DNA of 64,000 bases from Stropharia rugosoannulata (GCA_028532985.1 JANCIK010000009.1:3100001-3164000); one strand, 5' to 3'. Shown: positions 36,533 to 49,426, counted from the stretch's first letter. Notes: generated by a model not told the origin, from the letters alone. Numbers and translations: made by a program.

Positions 36533-37861
36533 GGATGTACTATGTAATGACGCGACACATAATTCGTTCCTGTGGCGCAGTGACGACTTTGATTCAACGC
36601 GTCAGGCTTCGTGCTGGATAAGGATCCAGCCTCGACGAGGCTCTTCTCTGAAAAAATGGGGGGTGGGGGCGCAGTACTTCTGTTTTTGATTAACTGTAAG
36701 TACTCAGCGAGTAGTAGACCTAGAGTAAATAAGTATTTCTTCATGGACGTCAAGCACGCTTACGCCGCATCAACGTTCGCATTGCATCTGATTAGATGAA
36801 AGCTAGTATTACGGCTGTCAGCTAACTTGTCCAACTCGGCGTGGTATCATAACGTGCCTGTGGACGTGATGAGCTGCGCACTCGACACTGTCGAAAGGTC
36901 TACGGAGTTGTTGGGTAGAATAATTCATCTGTCGGATCCAGTGCGTAATTATATATTCTATGAGTGTTTCACGGAGTTCTTTGGACTCCGGGACGAACAA
37001 TAGATTAACCGGGGTGTAACCCCGTCCAGCAAGTCCTTATGATGGGCAGGAGCTATAAAATAAAACCGTTTAAGTACGTTTATCCGAGATGAGTGTCCGT
37101 ATTGCTAGTGGACCGCCGCGGCCGATTTATTCAATGTGTCAAAATGATAATTGCGAATTAATCATTGAAGAAATAAAAGTACGCCGAATACCCTCGTTAG
37201 ATCTCCTGATAATACTGGAAAAACTGTCCGCCTACTCCCTTTGATAGCTGGCTTTTTCTAGCCGGCGTGTGTTAATTAGCTCATTGCCATACAGTATGAA
37301 TCATACCTTCCGCCCCCTACGGAGCCTGCTTAGGGATTCCGACTGACAAGTTTATTCTGGCCCCACTGCATCCGCAGATTTCGCATAAATCAGTGCCTTT
37401 ATATCATAATCAAGGTTTAATTGACCACAACAACAGCACTATCCAGTCGATGCCACCGTGGCGTACAAATCATACACATGCACAACAAATTTACGGTAGT
37501 ACTAAAGCTGACTGACTAATTCTCAGTTGTATACCAAAAAATTGGTCTCCTCTTACTTTTATTTGCGTTTGTCGATGTCGACACTCTTTTGACAGCATGC
37601 CACCGGCTTACACAGGCACTCAAGCTTAAGCTGTATTTTGATTGGCCTCTGGCGATTTCCCGCTAACAGTGTATCCTTTTAATGCGGCGACCTAGTTCCT
37701 ATTAATATTGCGTTTTCACCGAATAGAAGTCCCAATCACGTTACTTGTCCGGGTCTAGACCTGTCCCCGCGCTTCTGCAGTGGCTACACACGACGAGCTG
37801 CAACTTGGAAGCTGTGATTGGCATGTATCTTCGCCGTTCGGTAATATACATGACTTTCGGC

Positions 37862-38712
37862 CAGGCCAGAGGACAATTCTACTGGGAAACCCTGTTTCTC
37901 GGAGAAACCCCAGGTTTCCGGGAAACCGCGTGATGCAGCATTTTTCGGGGTCTTCTCACGATCAAATGTGCCGTGCCGGCCGTGATGGCAGAAGCGGCAG
38001 TGTGAGGTTCTGGGGTCCCACATGCCAATGCCGTCCGCAAGCCGTCTGCGTGCAGAAACAACCAAATTGAGCAAAAAAAACAACACGACAGCCCAGCAGA
38101 GACTGTCACTCACTCGGAAAATCACCTCTCACGAGCCATTTAACCACGCTCAAGCTACCCATAAAGCCGCTGCTAGTAAACATACACACTGCTGAAGATT
38201 TAGAAAATTTAGTTGAGATTGTTGATAATTTAGAAAGCTTAAAACCACGTTGGTTTATTTATACAAGCGGCCAGCCACGCGCAGGCTGGGCCACTGGTAC
38301 ACTTGAAGTTCTTCTTCCCGCAGGCAGCGTGTACTCTGTAATAACAGGGTATGTACTGGCATATGCAAGCCATATGTCATCTAAATAGGGTAACAATTGG
38401 TCTAGCTGCCCAAACTAAATTATGTAGTAATGTGCACAGCAATTAATTGACATACCTCTGCATAGTAGTCTGTCTAATACTATATACTGAGCTTTACGCA
38501 CAGTTAAACTGGCTCTTTTCATGTAGTAATGAGCTCGCAAGTCACGGAAAGCACAACTTCTCACGATAGCCTTGCCGAATGGGCGATGTTCGGCAGACAC
38601 TGGCACTTCGGCAAGGGTTTCTTGCTGGCACCGGGTTGCTGCATAAGCAGTCGGAGAAACCCAGAGTTTCCTCTGAGAAACGGGGTTTCCCAATAGAATT
38701 GTCCCAGGCCAG
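37862..38712. repeat. Inverted repeat arms about 80 bp, 700 bp apart
   Basis: Left arm 37862-37940 and right arm about 38631-38712 read alike on opposite strands. Both contain ggacaattcta followed by a T/C-variable ctgggaaacc, and both reach a degenerate gaaac-rich part and a tgatgcagca/tatgcagcaa end. The best 40 bp match at roughly 85 percent by eye. The enclosed 700 bp has no gene, so this may be a non-autonomous element or the folded ends of one. Confidence 0.55.
38570..38616. repeat. Perfect 10-bp hairpin arms
   Basis: ccttgccgaa at 38570-38579 is exactly complementary to ttcggcaagg at 38607-38616, with a 27-bp loop that itself contains ttcggca. It could form a small hairpin. It lies just inside the right arm of the larger inverted repeat. 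Confidence 0.5.
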
Positions 38713-38778
38713 ACTGGTACGCCCTCGAGCTGACGTTCTGACATACCGCAACATTGTGCTGATAAGTACGGCACTAAT

Positions 38779-38828
38779 GACAAGACAAGACAAGACAAGA
38801 CAAGACACGACACGACACGACAAGACAG
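38779..38828. repeat. Pentanucleotide microsatellite (acaag/acacg)
   Basis: About ten tandem five-base units: a run of acaag units, then acacg units, then acaag again. The only simple-sequence repeat of this clarity that I found in the window. Confidence 0.85.
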
Positions 38829-39749
38829 GGCTGGATGCAGTTTCGCCGAAGTACCTGGAGGAAGAAGAACAAGCAGCGGTACAGAAAGAGAAGAAAAGAT
38901 ATGTAGGAGTTGGGAAAGGACGCGCCGATCGGCGTCTGCGTGCCTGGCATCTGTTGCGGATCTGGATGGCATCGGCTCTTAGACAGCGAATCAGAGAAGC
39001 CTGTGCGAAGCTCAGCGAATCATCAGAGCGAATCGGGATTGAGGACGGTTGTGTCTACTGGAAGTTTGACATGTAATTTAAGAAGTGTATCTGGTAGTGT
39101 TAGTAGGCTGTGTTAGGCCGCTTAACAAGGCCAAGGAACGGTAAGGAACCAGGTGATGGGCGTCTGTCGTGGTCTAGATTCAGACTGTCCCCGCAATTTC
39201 TGTGTCTCGACCATCTGTTTTGTCCGCGTGCCCGCGTAAGTGGTGTAACTTAGATGGTCTTGCACTGTTGTTATCTATTGGTCGGTTCTGGAGAGAACTT
39301 GGTTGGCCAGATATGACAGAGATCCTGATTTGCCGCTCTCTGATGAAGAATAAGGGGATATGGGACAGATTTCAAACTGATTCAGGGATCAATATGGGCA
39401 GTATATAACACCACCATGTCCGGAAAATATGAGCAACCTCGAGCTACCGTCTTCTAGCTAGGTTTTCTGCAGCGAGACACGGTGAGTACCGGTTTCTGAA
39501 CGGTGCCCGGCAGGTGCGGCGCGTCGTTGGCGCCGTATTCCGCGACACAATGCGGAGCGCGGATGACGGCGAGCGTGGCTTACCGCGTCCACCGGGTCCC
39601 CATCGTCACCTTCCTCAAGGCCCGCTGACGCTGATACCCATTCTCAGGCTCCACTTCATTACAGTCTCGCACCAGCCAAGCCATCTACACCACAGGCCTG
39701 CGCGTTTTCTCGGACAAGCACTACCACCACCGCTGAAAGCAGTTCAGTC

Positions 39750-40351
39750 ATGATCCGCTTCGACAACCTTCCCCCCGAGGTCGTGCAGGCGATGTGCACG
39801 CCAATGCATCTCGTCCTCCCACCAACCATACAACCGTCTGGCGCGTACTCTGGGGCCCTGTATATTGGATCTCTGGCGGCGGTGCAGGACCCTGCGGCCC
39901 TACGCGCTGCGCACATTACCCACCTCGTCCAGGTCCTGGATGCGCCGTGGCTCCCGCTCTCGGAGAAGGACGGCTTTGACTGCCTGCGCGTGCCTATTAT
40001 GGACGAGCGGAGCGTCGACATCCGTCCATTTCTCGAGGGCGTGTGTGCCCACATCGATGCCGCACTGAGAGCGGGGAGAAGCGTGCTCGTGCACTGTCAG
40101 CAGGTCAGCAGGTCCTTTTTTTCGTCGTCTGCCACCTTGTTCTGATTTTGTGAGCACAGGGAGTCTCTCGTTCTTCGGCGATAGTCCTGGCCTACCTCAT
40201 TCGGTACCACGGGATGTCGTATGACTCCGCCTTTTCACTCCTGCGTCGGAAGCGGGCCTGTGTCAGGCCCAACTCGGGTTTCGTGCGTGCACTGCAAGAG
40301 TGGGAGGCCAGCTGTCGGCGTCCAGTTGTCTCCCGGCGTTTCACGTCGTAG
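39750..40351 (+). CDS. Dual-specificity protein phosphatase
   Basis: Single-domain protein phosphatase of 181 residues in two exons (39750-40103 and 40160-40351). The family removes phosphate from Tyr and Ser/Thr, often on MAP kinases. The signature HCQQGVSRSS is split by the intron after Gln118: nucleophile Cys116, Gly119 and P-loop Arg122. The general acid is probably Asp85 in VPIMDERSVDI. SGALYIGSLAAVQDP (residues 33-48) is the usual start of the fold, and AIVLAYLIRYHGMSYDSAFS the helix after the P-loop, followed by RPNSGFVRALQEWE. No targeting or docking domain is visible. The coding sequence is GC-richer than the surrounding repeat-bearing land, which helps to delimit it. The start is the first ATG in frame after a CA-rich leader. 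Confidence 0.93.
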
Positions 40352-42575
40352 GTGGCTGCTTTGCATGCTCCGACCAGGATATGCTGTACATCTTACGTTT
40401 CTCTGACGGAGAGGAGGAGAGCCCAGTCCTTTATTTAAATTCTCCAAGAAATATACCCCCAGCGCGTCAAGGAGAATATGTATAGACAAGCCTAAAACAA
40501 CCGAACGAAGATGAAAAGCAAATGAAATGCCCCTTGGACATTATACCCCAACATCTAAATCCTTCCGTCTTGAAACATCCGGAAGTCCCTCCTTTTTTCT
40601 CATCCTTGTCTGATTTATTCTCCCTCTAACCATCTCGAAAATCCTGAAATTGTTACTAGTAATGCACGGGTTACCTTTTCTTCATGGGTGCCAAGGTTTG
40701 AAAGCATTTTCGACCCTGTACGAAACGCCAAAGTTTTCCAGGAACAACACAGAAAATGACGTCCTTCTTACCTTTCGTCGTCCCTGGGTTTTACACTTGT
40801 GAGAGGCGGCGTCTTCGACCCTCAATGTTCACGGGCCTCCCCTTCATTTTGGCTGTTAAATTTAGCACCGCGGATGACGTCATCGGTGACATATTTGGTG
40901 GATTCCAGGAACTGACGTGCCACAAATCCAATGGGAGCACGGAATCCGATACGGGACGCTCACGGATCTAAGAGGAGCCAGAAGTACAGAAAGGATTGGA
41001 AAGGGAACTGTACGGAAAACTGGTAACACTTGACTTGTACTAAATATCTGTTATCATTAGCTTCTTCCATTTTTCCACGCCATCTTCCTTGATTTTTCTG
41101 TTTCTTGCATGTTTTGTTGTATAAAAATTGACGTCAATTTCTCATGTTCAGCATCTTGTTTATGTGTTACAATTATATGAAATGACAAGGTATGCTGTCT
41201 GATTTATAATGTCCTCCTATATCTTATTTAATGTGTAGGGTTGAATTCTTGTTCTTTTCTCTTGATACTATGTACATTCACATAACATGAGGGCCGTTGA
41301 TACGCTCATGCGTGCGGTGAGTGCAGAAATCAAGAATAAAGGCACACAACACACACAAGGTGTAAGTATGCGAGGTTGTTCCACACGGCTTCTAACCAAA
41401 CCCCAAAACAACACAAAAAGGCGAGCCGGAATCAAGCTAAAAACGAGACGAATTCGCGAGAGTGTAAGCTGCTAGAACAGCTTCAAACCACACTCGGACG
41501 CTGGACGCAACGGGGACGCTAAAACAAAGATAAATAAATGTGGGGAATCTATTAATTGTTGTCCTTTACTTATTACATCCTTTATATACCGTATGTACCC
41601 TGTAATTCAAAGCAATTTGTTCCTATAAACTCCTATGCTTATTGTTCCTTGATCTGCGTGCATGGAATGTGTCGAATTTTCATGAACTGCACAGCACATG
41701 TACAACCTGTACAACCACACAGCCAGCCAGCCGGACAGCCGGACACCCAGTTTCTCCAATATCGAGATGTCCTCGCAACCTCGAGGCAAGCGCTTAACGG
41801 GCGCCTAATCCGCAAGATGCCGAAAACGCGGTTTCTGAGCTTATAGCCGAACCGCGCTGTGCACAGAAAAGCCCACTACCACGTTGGAAATCTTCATACA
41901 AATATATTCTGTTAAGTAAGTCCAAGACATGCTTTTTTGTGGAAAGCAATTCCCTGAATAGTCGTTCAAAAGCACGGGTCGACCCCTCGCCATTTGCGAC
42001 CGAGATGTTGACACCAAGTAGACCGAGTAGGGAATATGATGAGTCTTCTTCACGAGTAACCTGACGATGAGAGGCCATTTGTATTCTACGAGAAAGGGGA
42101 ATCCCCTCTATCTTTCCCTGTTGACACAGCGCCAATTCTTACCTAGTGATAGAGGTTTCTGCCTTGACTAAGGACTGAACACCGTCGTCTTCGATTGTGC
42201 CCATTTGTATTCAGTGTTTATTGTAATAATAATAAATGAGTGTTTCGGGGCCAGGAGCTCCTGCAGCGTCCATCCACGAGTGAACCAAGTATCGTGATGT
42301 CCATCGTCAAGGTTATCTGTTTCTGAGAGGTACGTGATTCATACCCTCGACCCACGAACCACTTGTACATGATTGATTTAATCAATTGTAATAAAAATAT
42401 ATATTGTAATTGAATGAGATAGTATATGAAGTTGTTTAAATTATTGGATGAAGATGGAAACATAGTTACACTAGTATATGCATAGCTTTCGACGCCAAAT
42501 CGATTAACACACTTTTCAGAAAAAGCCAAAGAAAAAAGAAAAAAAAAGAAAAAAAGGTGTCCCGCTTACCCGCAC

Positions 42576-43020
42576 AACCCTCACACGACAAGCACAAGAC
42601 CCAGGTCCCACGCACAACAAGCACAAGCCTGCACATGACAAGGACATATCCCCACATGACAAGCACGTACACCCAACCCGTACGCGCTTGTGCAAAGTGA
42701 CCCGCACATAGCTCGCGTACATATAGTTATTTGAAAATGGGGAGTTATGCTCAGAATGGGATTCATGAGCGATCAAGACGATTTTGGCACAAGAATCGTG
42801 TCATGAATCAACTGTGAATCACCTGGTGAATCGCCTCTGAATTGTGTGAATCGACCATACATATTAAACATCACTTTCGTGGTAGGCACGCAACCCGCAC
42901 AAAGGTGTGTGCTTGTCTCGCTTAACCAGCACATTTCTCGCTTAACCCGCACATTGGCATGTGCGAGGCTTGCTTAACCCGCACGAACCAGCACAACCCG
43001 CACAAAACCAGCATTTTTCC
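42576..43020. repeat. Clusters of degenerate short repeats
   Basis: Three adjacent clusters. At 42576-42700 imperfect units of the type cacatgacaagcac recur four or more times. At 42795-42865 a gaatc core recurs about five times at 10-15 bp steps (tgaatcaac, gtgaatcacc, gtgaatcgcc, gtgaatcgac). At 42890-43015 units of the type gcttaacccgcac and aaccagcac recur. None is perfect. Confidence 0.6.
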
Positions 43021-43878
43021 CTGGACCCTTGAGTTTCAAACCCAGTAGTGTGTGCCAGTATCACAGGATGAATTAGTTGTTGGAATTCCGAAAGGCAAGG
43101 ACAAATAACGACACGAGGATTGCCGCCGCCACGCGGAGTTCTTTCTGTGTCAAAGGTATATTTTGGTATTCTCGTCACATATGCAATTGCTAGCCTCGAT
43201 TACTAGCTATTTAACTACATGTCAATAACTACTTAAAAACTCTGACTGTTACATGTTTCCTTCCACTTTTGTATGCTCTTTTCGAGCACTTATTCTTTTC
43301 TTTTCTAGTATATAATGGGATGTACAAATCTGCTACACCTCAGTTGTTTGCACCCTCTTCGAGGCAACGAGCTGAGGCTATTCTTACATAAGTGCCATCA
43401 AGCTCGTCAGAAAATTCTTTTCAAGAACTTCATTTGCGACTGGAATTGCCTCTTCCGAAGAGACTGTATCATAGAGTAATCAGCATCAAGCAAAGTTGCA
43501 AGAACGATTGCGTTAAACCACATTGTGTGTTAAAGTGTCCAAAACAAAGCCATACTAACTTGTTAAAGGAGTGCCACAGATCGTGTTTCCAGAGCAGTCC
43601 ATCTCCCTGATATTAATCACATGCAAAGAGGTTGAAACGGTGGTGCTTAATGCCAAAAGATATGAAAGCCAGGCTGTGTATGTTCAATAAAGCATGTTGT
43701 TCTATATATAATTGGCATTGTTGTACTCTAAGTAAGTACGCATCATGATCTGGCACTAGTTGCCGGCCGACCGTATTTGCAGAGTGCATGGTCCCAACAT
43801 GGTCCCGGGACCTGACTAACCTCTGTCGTCGACCATTTCTTAGACTATTACTCTCTATGCTATTCAGATCTTGATATC

Positions 43879-44351
43879 ATGCTTTCGCGCCTCCTCCTGG
43901 TACGCATGAAACCGACAGACGGGCCCCCAGAAGTGTCGCGACAGCAGCGTCTCAATCCCAGCAAAAACCCCGTGTATGTGTGGCCGATGTTCATCTCCTG
44001 CTTCATCTTCCATGCTATGCTTACTGGAAGACTACAGACTCCAGGCGAAGCGTAGGGCAGAGGCGCAGAAGAAAGATCGCGCAGCAAAAATATTTGTAAG
44101 CTTAACTATTTCCGAAGACAATGGACATGGTCATTTATGTAAACTTATTCTGCAATCCTTAAGAAAGAGCAGCAATGCACGTCGACCGAGGCTGGCGCTG
44201 GGACGCCATCTGCAAAAAATTCGAGATGTCCTCTCAAGACTTAGCAAGCAATCAAGTGACCACGGACAATTTTTTCAAAAACAGTCCAAAGATGCTCGAC
44301 CCATGTCAGTACTTCGGATTTAGCGATGCTCCGCCGTCGGGCTTTTTGTAA
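43879..44351 (+). other. Exon-like fragments, possible small or decayed gene
   Basis: Plus-strand pieces look coding but do not assemble cleanly. One frame from the ATG at 43879 has a hydrophobic stretch after NPSKNPVYVWPMFIS. Another frame gives DYRLQAKRRAEAQKKDRAAK ending at a good donor (gtaagc, 44098). Downstream a frame gives WRWDAICKKFEMSSQDLASN and ends PCQYFGFSDAPPSGFL at a stop at 44351. A short hydrophobic segment followed by a basic helix would suit a small mitochondrial inner-membrane protein, but the first two pieces are in different frames. Either a small gene with a frameshift or coincidence. Confidence 0.22.
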
Positions 44352-45370
44352 GGCCTTGAGCGTTGAGGTGATGGCCCGGTGAACTTGCGGGTGCTATGAC
44401 ACACTCAAGTTACGGCGTGACTTCCGTGCGCGTTGACCAGACATTAATGAAATTACTTATGGGGGAACATGGTTTCTTTGACGCTATAATCAACGCCAAT
44501 GACTATAGCTACACTCGGAGTGTTGAACATTTTGTGCGTAAGGACTACAGAAGGGCCGCCGGAAGGAAGTCAAAAGGAAATCAGACAGACTTCATTGGTC
44601 AGATACTATGCACCTGCATGTACTCATATATATGATCTATTTCTGCTAATCACGCATTCTGTCATGTTGTTTGGTAACTTGCAATGGAGGCGTTTCCTGG
44701 CGTTTCCCATAACCCTGTAACCAGTGCATCCAACCAGATCCAACCCAGTCGTCGCGGTGGAAGCACTTAGCAGGCAGAAGCAGGCCTACATAGTAAGCTC
44801 ACACGAGGCCGACACGTTCTCGACTGGCGTAATACGCTTGGCAGACTTGTGGCAGACTCTTATCCATCTTCATCGTCATTAAAATTTGCGTCCAAAACAT
44901 ACCAGACTCCTAACCACCTGAGGCCTGAGGCTTACATTATCCTTTGATGGCACGAACGAAAACAGTTGCCAGAACTCGTCCAATCGCTCCTACCCTAGCA
45001 AGGGCAGGGGGGCTTTCGAAGGCCGGTAGCTTAAAAGATCCTGTGTAAGCAGAGGCTAGCTGGTAGAGCTACGAGACCTAATAACGTTGTAATAGGCGCC
45101 TGGCCAGAATCAGGGCGGAGGTGGAGGAAAAGGACAGATTGTCCACCCAAAAGGTAAGAGATAAAATGGAATTGGAACTATTCAAAAACTAATCTACTTT
45201 ATTGTCAACAAGAGAGAAGAAGGGGGTAGGGTGCTGAGGAGTAGGAGAGTAATACAATAACAGTGGTAGTAGCTGTGCACGCAGGGTAGGTATGCTTCAA
45301 AATTTTGCGTTTCAGCAGATAAAATGACGATTGTTAGCCCCATATTTCAGGATTACCTGTTATGCAAGTT

Positions 45371-47964
45371 CTATACAATGCTATCTACCGTTCCATGATG
45401 ATTCCTCTGAAGGCGACTCCGCTCACTGCGACTGTGAAGCACTACAGATGGGTCATAGTTAGGCATGGGAAACTCTGGCGGGGGCGCCTCTTGATCTTGA
45501 ATGACCAATGAAAGAGATTTACTCGAAGCAACGTCCTCCGGAAATAGGACATGCCACCACTTCTGTGAGAATGGCACCATTTGCGAGTCCTCGTCGTACA
45601 TTCCCCGGGCCCCACCGAATCTCGTTTCAAATTCGCTTTGCGATCCGATAATAGCGCGACAGCGCGCGAGCGTTGGCAGCAATGCTGACACTGCAGAATT
45701 AAGCTCGGGCTGGGAAGCAAGCATACTAAAGCATATATGTGCATAGGTTGCAGCTGGGAAGAACATATGCTCAAGTGCGGGTCTGGTGTCATGGGCTAGC
45801 AGATTGACCAAGGTGCTATCAATGAATCCAAGGGTGAGCGTAACTTGCGTGAGCGTAGCAGGGTGGATAGTCCCTCTACTGGCCTCCAAATCGACCTCTT
45901 TCCAGAAGTTCCAGATGTAGTGACATATAAACGGATGCCCATGGAAACTTGACCGAAGGTCCCCTCCATCGACATTATTCCATATCTGGAAGTAGGTATG
46001 AATCGTCAAAGCTCATTGCGTTGTAAATGCTGTTCAGCCATATGTACGAAATCATGAAATGTCTAAACCGAGAATGTATATCACTCACGTTGGTCGTCTG
46101 AATCAAAGATTTGCAGACCATACAGCTCCTCAGCAGAGAATATGAGCTCGGGAGACTCATCATTCATGAAATCAATATGGGTGCTAGATGGTTGGCTGAA
46201 CAAGTATCCCAGAAGCCTGAAATAAACCTCAGCTAAATGGAGAGATATTCGAGGTGATGTCAGTTGTATGTCAATGGTCATCTTGATGTGCGCCGCTTGA
46301 AGGAGTATAAAAGCGTTTACCTCTTGAAGCACCTCTTGTGGAATGTATTGGAGAACTTCGGAAAAATGGCTCAGCGGTGCCATTTGGTCGTAATGTAGGA
46401 GCATGGTAATATACTGATTGCGTGTGCGTATCACGTTCAGCTCTTCCAAACCGGCAACAGGTTTCACCGATGTTGACGAAAGGTCGATTCCACAATGATA
46501 CGCAACGAATATCGGTATTTCGAAGTCCGCGTTCATGTTGATATCCTCTTTTTTGAGTTCTTTACAGAGCCCGAGGGTAGCGTCGTATATGGCACCATGG
46601 CCTTTTTGCTCTTCCCTATGTTGGTATAGCCAAGAATCTTCTTGACAGAGACTTTGGAAGTAATTGTCGCGGATTGAGAGCCACGCAGCGTCGAACTCGA
46701 GGGAGGTTCGGTTGAGCTTCCAGACGTCATATATATGAGAGGCCATATAATCAAATCCAGTCCAGGACTTGGAACTGTCCCGTCTGATAAGATATTGGAT
46801 TTCTTGGTCTAACTTGAGGAAGACGCGATAGCATGGCTGGAAGAGTGTAGAAGAAATAGTTGTCACTTGGGTGCAAATGATTCTCAAGATTTCTAACCTC
46901 CAGATATCCCGACATAGACTAATTGAACGCATCGTTATCCAGTACGTTGAAGCGACCGTCAATGACAACGGATAGAATACGAGCCTGGAAGAGGTGATTA
47001 ATTTACGAAACGCCATGGACTGGGGTGATTTGTAAGGGCATGGGATAGGGACTTCTTGGCTTATCTTGAGGTATGGATGGTGCAAAAGGAAAGCCTGGAA
47101 TGTTGGCAACGCGGTTGTTGCGCCCAAGAAAACAAGAGTGAGGCTAATGACTAGAGCAACAGGAATGAGGACTTCAATGTTGATGTCTAACAAAAACTCG
47201 ACCACGCCAACGAAAAACAAAACAAGCGCTACTTGGAGCAGCAGAGGTAGTGCGGAAAAGATCTCCGGCACAAACCACTTTTTCAACGCCTCGGAGCGCA
47301 TATGCATGGCTGCAAATGCGTTTTGCGAGTTGTATGAGCTATTGTACGCCTGATATTCCCTTAACCATTGGAGAGAGACAATACCAACTAGGACGGTTGT
47401 CAGACTGAGAATGAGACTGGTAAAGAAGTAGATGTTTATGCGGATTGTTGACGATGCTGGAGAAAATGTGGGGGTTGAGAAAGGCAGATCCGAGCTGTTA
47501 GAAGCATGGACTGGGCTTGCAAGGTTGTCTGAGATACGAGTTAACAGCATGATTATAACATCATTTGGGTCTTCCTGGAGACCTTGATATGTTTCGACGA
47601 CGAATGTAGTAACAACGGCAGAGAATAGGCCAGCCTAGAGTCACTTTAGTAATGATTCAGGTATGAGCATGCATGGAATACACGCACGAATATGAGTAGA
47701 TTTTGTACCTCGTCCTTCCAAGCATCGCATTGAGCCTTGTCCGTTTCGATCAGAGGAGTCAGCAATAGCTTCCAAGGATCGCCTTCAACGGGAGGTAGCG
47801 GATATTTATACGGTTCCCCGCACTTCCACATCTTAGATGTCTTCCAAGAAGATTATACCTTAGTCAGGCATTGGTCAGTGTAAGATTGAATAGAATAAAC
47901 ACACCTCATGAACTTCCCTCGCCTCCGCGTCGACATTAGAAAGTACACTGGTTGTAGCCATCAT
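45371..47964 (-). CDS. DUF6535 membrane protein
   Basis: Large membrane protein of about 790 residues with an N-terminal DUF6535 domain, a family of unknown function strongly expanded in Agaricomycetes. The start at 47964 opens a 20-codon exon (47905-47964), spliced to MWKCGEPYKYPLPPVEGD (from 47831), then to an exon beginning AGLFSAVVTTFVVETYQG, and on to a long exon (to about 46085). The domain includes a first TM (LLIF-AGLFSAVVTTFVV), a second (FFTSLILSLTTVLVGIVSLQW) followed by LREYQ, and paired TMs near 47210-47100 (LLLQVALVLFFVGVVEFLL and VALVISLTLVFLGATTAL). The rest is a soluble helical region without recognisable motifs. The last exon starts near 45990 (IWNNVDGGDLRSSF) and ends at 45371. 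It probably sits in the plasma or an inner membrane; the role is unknown. Confidence 0.88.
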
Positions 47965-49426
47965 GCCAATGACTCCCAGCCAGCGTCGCCAAAGTTGATT
48001 GTAGTCGGATATGTAAAATTCAAAGCGTCAAAACAGCACAATACCATATAAAACCCTTATAAATTTTGGCCCCTTGCAAGGATGAGTACAGCAACAAGTT
48101 AAGAGGAACTTCGCAGTCGAGATTTGAGATAATGTTGATGCAAAAACCAGATACACACGTGATTAACAATCTGTACCACGTGTGATTAATCTTGAACGCG
48201 TCAGGACTCGGACGGTGAACCAGCGCCGGACGTCACTCTTTGGTCCGTCTACAAAGTGCCCACCCCAATGCAGGCCTATCAGTTTACTGAGCGCAATGCA
48301 AATTAACTACTCACTCAAGCAGACCTGCTGTGCGTAGCCAGGGAAATCCTGTAATGGACAAAAAGGGTGAATATATGCGCATATGGCTGAGTCAAGTAAC
48401 ACACATACCTTTATATGCATCCGAGGAAGACTCTAGAAATGTCTAATAGAGGAAGTTTGGTCTTTACACAAGCCAACGCAGTCGTTACTATGTGTACTTG
48501 GAGACAAAATGGTCTGAGAGAGGTCCGTATTAGTAACCTGACCAGAATTCGGGTAAGAACCGGTCCAGCTCGTACAGATATCTTGTCCTTCCTTCATCAA
48601 GAGCCAAGCGTATGACTATATGCGCATATATTGAGGCAAGGCATCACATATTCCTCCATAACCTATGCATCCCAGGTAGTCGAGTCGAACTAAAGACTTG
48701 CAAGACCGTGTCATAGTGAAGATAAGACTTGCGTGGAGACATGTATCGTAGAGACGGAACTCCACGAGTCGGACGCACGAGTTTTGTTGTTAAATGGTCA
48801 CACGAGGATACCACTCTAGTACCATGCCAGCGTTTGAACGATAAGCGTTAGAAGGAAATCATTAGCGACGCTCATATGGGTTTCTGATATGGGTTTCTGT
48901 AGAGCGAAAGAGACGCCTCTATGTCATCGTAGGAGAAGAGAGAAGGGATACGCCCCCTTTTTTTTTAAGTCATAGAATGTACTTATTTGGATAACTCCCG
49001 CATGTGATCGGACATGTTGTCAAGGGCTGATCGAGATCATTCAATCAATTTTCTTGAAACATCCGTTAACATTTTTACTCGTAAATCTCTCAGGTCACAA
49101 AAGCACAAGGACCCGAACTGTACGCCACTCTTTGCTGCAAGTTCGGTTTACTTAGAGTTTACTACTGTGCCACCAGGTCTGGGTAGCAACTGGATTGACT
49201 TCGGTAGTAGGCATGTTTTACTCCTTTGAAAGGTATTGTTGTCTATTACTTCTGACGGCACATAGAAGACTGAATATTTTGTGATCGTCCGGCGGGAGTA
49301 AATCGCGTCAACCTTTTTCTAGCAGAATCAGTACTCAATACGACGGTAACTAATCATACATGATAGGTTATATTCCCTTTCTGCGACCCACACTGTGTGT
49401 ACTACTACACTTAAATTAAATAAGTA
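47965..49426. other. Intergenic region
   Basis: About 1.5 kb with no supportable gene; promoter of the DUF6535 gene on the left and 3' flank of carboxypeptidase 1 on the right. A weak direct repeat (tatatgcgcatat followed by tgag-caag) occurs near 48372 and 48614. A T-run lies at 48957-48966. Confidence 0.5.

Larger units (their letters stand above)
33264..39749. other. Gene-poor, repeat-bearing region
   Basis: About 6.5 kb with no supportable gene. Open frames such as 34184-34564 minus and 38415-38972 minus lack ATG starts, splice partners or protein-like composition. The region contains diverged tandem and inverted repeats (35.8-36.55 kb and 37.86-38.72 kb), a hairpin and a pentanucleotide microsatellite, each listed separately. 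This looks like decayed mobile-element sequence. Confidence 0.55.
40352..45370. other. Gene-poor region with degenerate repeats
   Basis: About 5 kb between the phosphatase and the DUF6535 gene. I see no firm gene. Degenerate short repeats occupy 42576-43020, and 43879-44351 holds exon-like fragments (separate entries). AT-rich stretches dominate 41000-41300 and 42370-42470. A purine run (mostly A with G) lies at 42520-42560. Confidence 0.5.

Noticed and set aside
38415..38972. 185-residue minus-strand frame
   Set aside because: It runs through the microsatellite and the inverted-repeat arm; the repetitive Val-Ser-Cys-Leu portion is simply the translated pentanucleotide repeat.
42520..42560. 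A/G-rich run as a possible retroelement poly-A tail
   Set aside because: No reverse transcriptase or other retroelement frame is found next to it on either strand, and no target duplication is visible.
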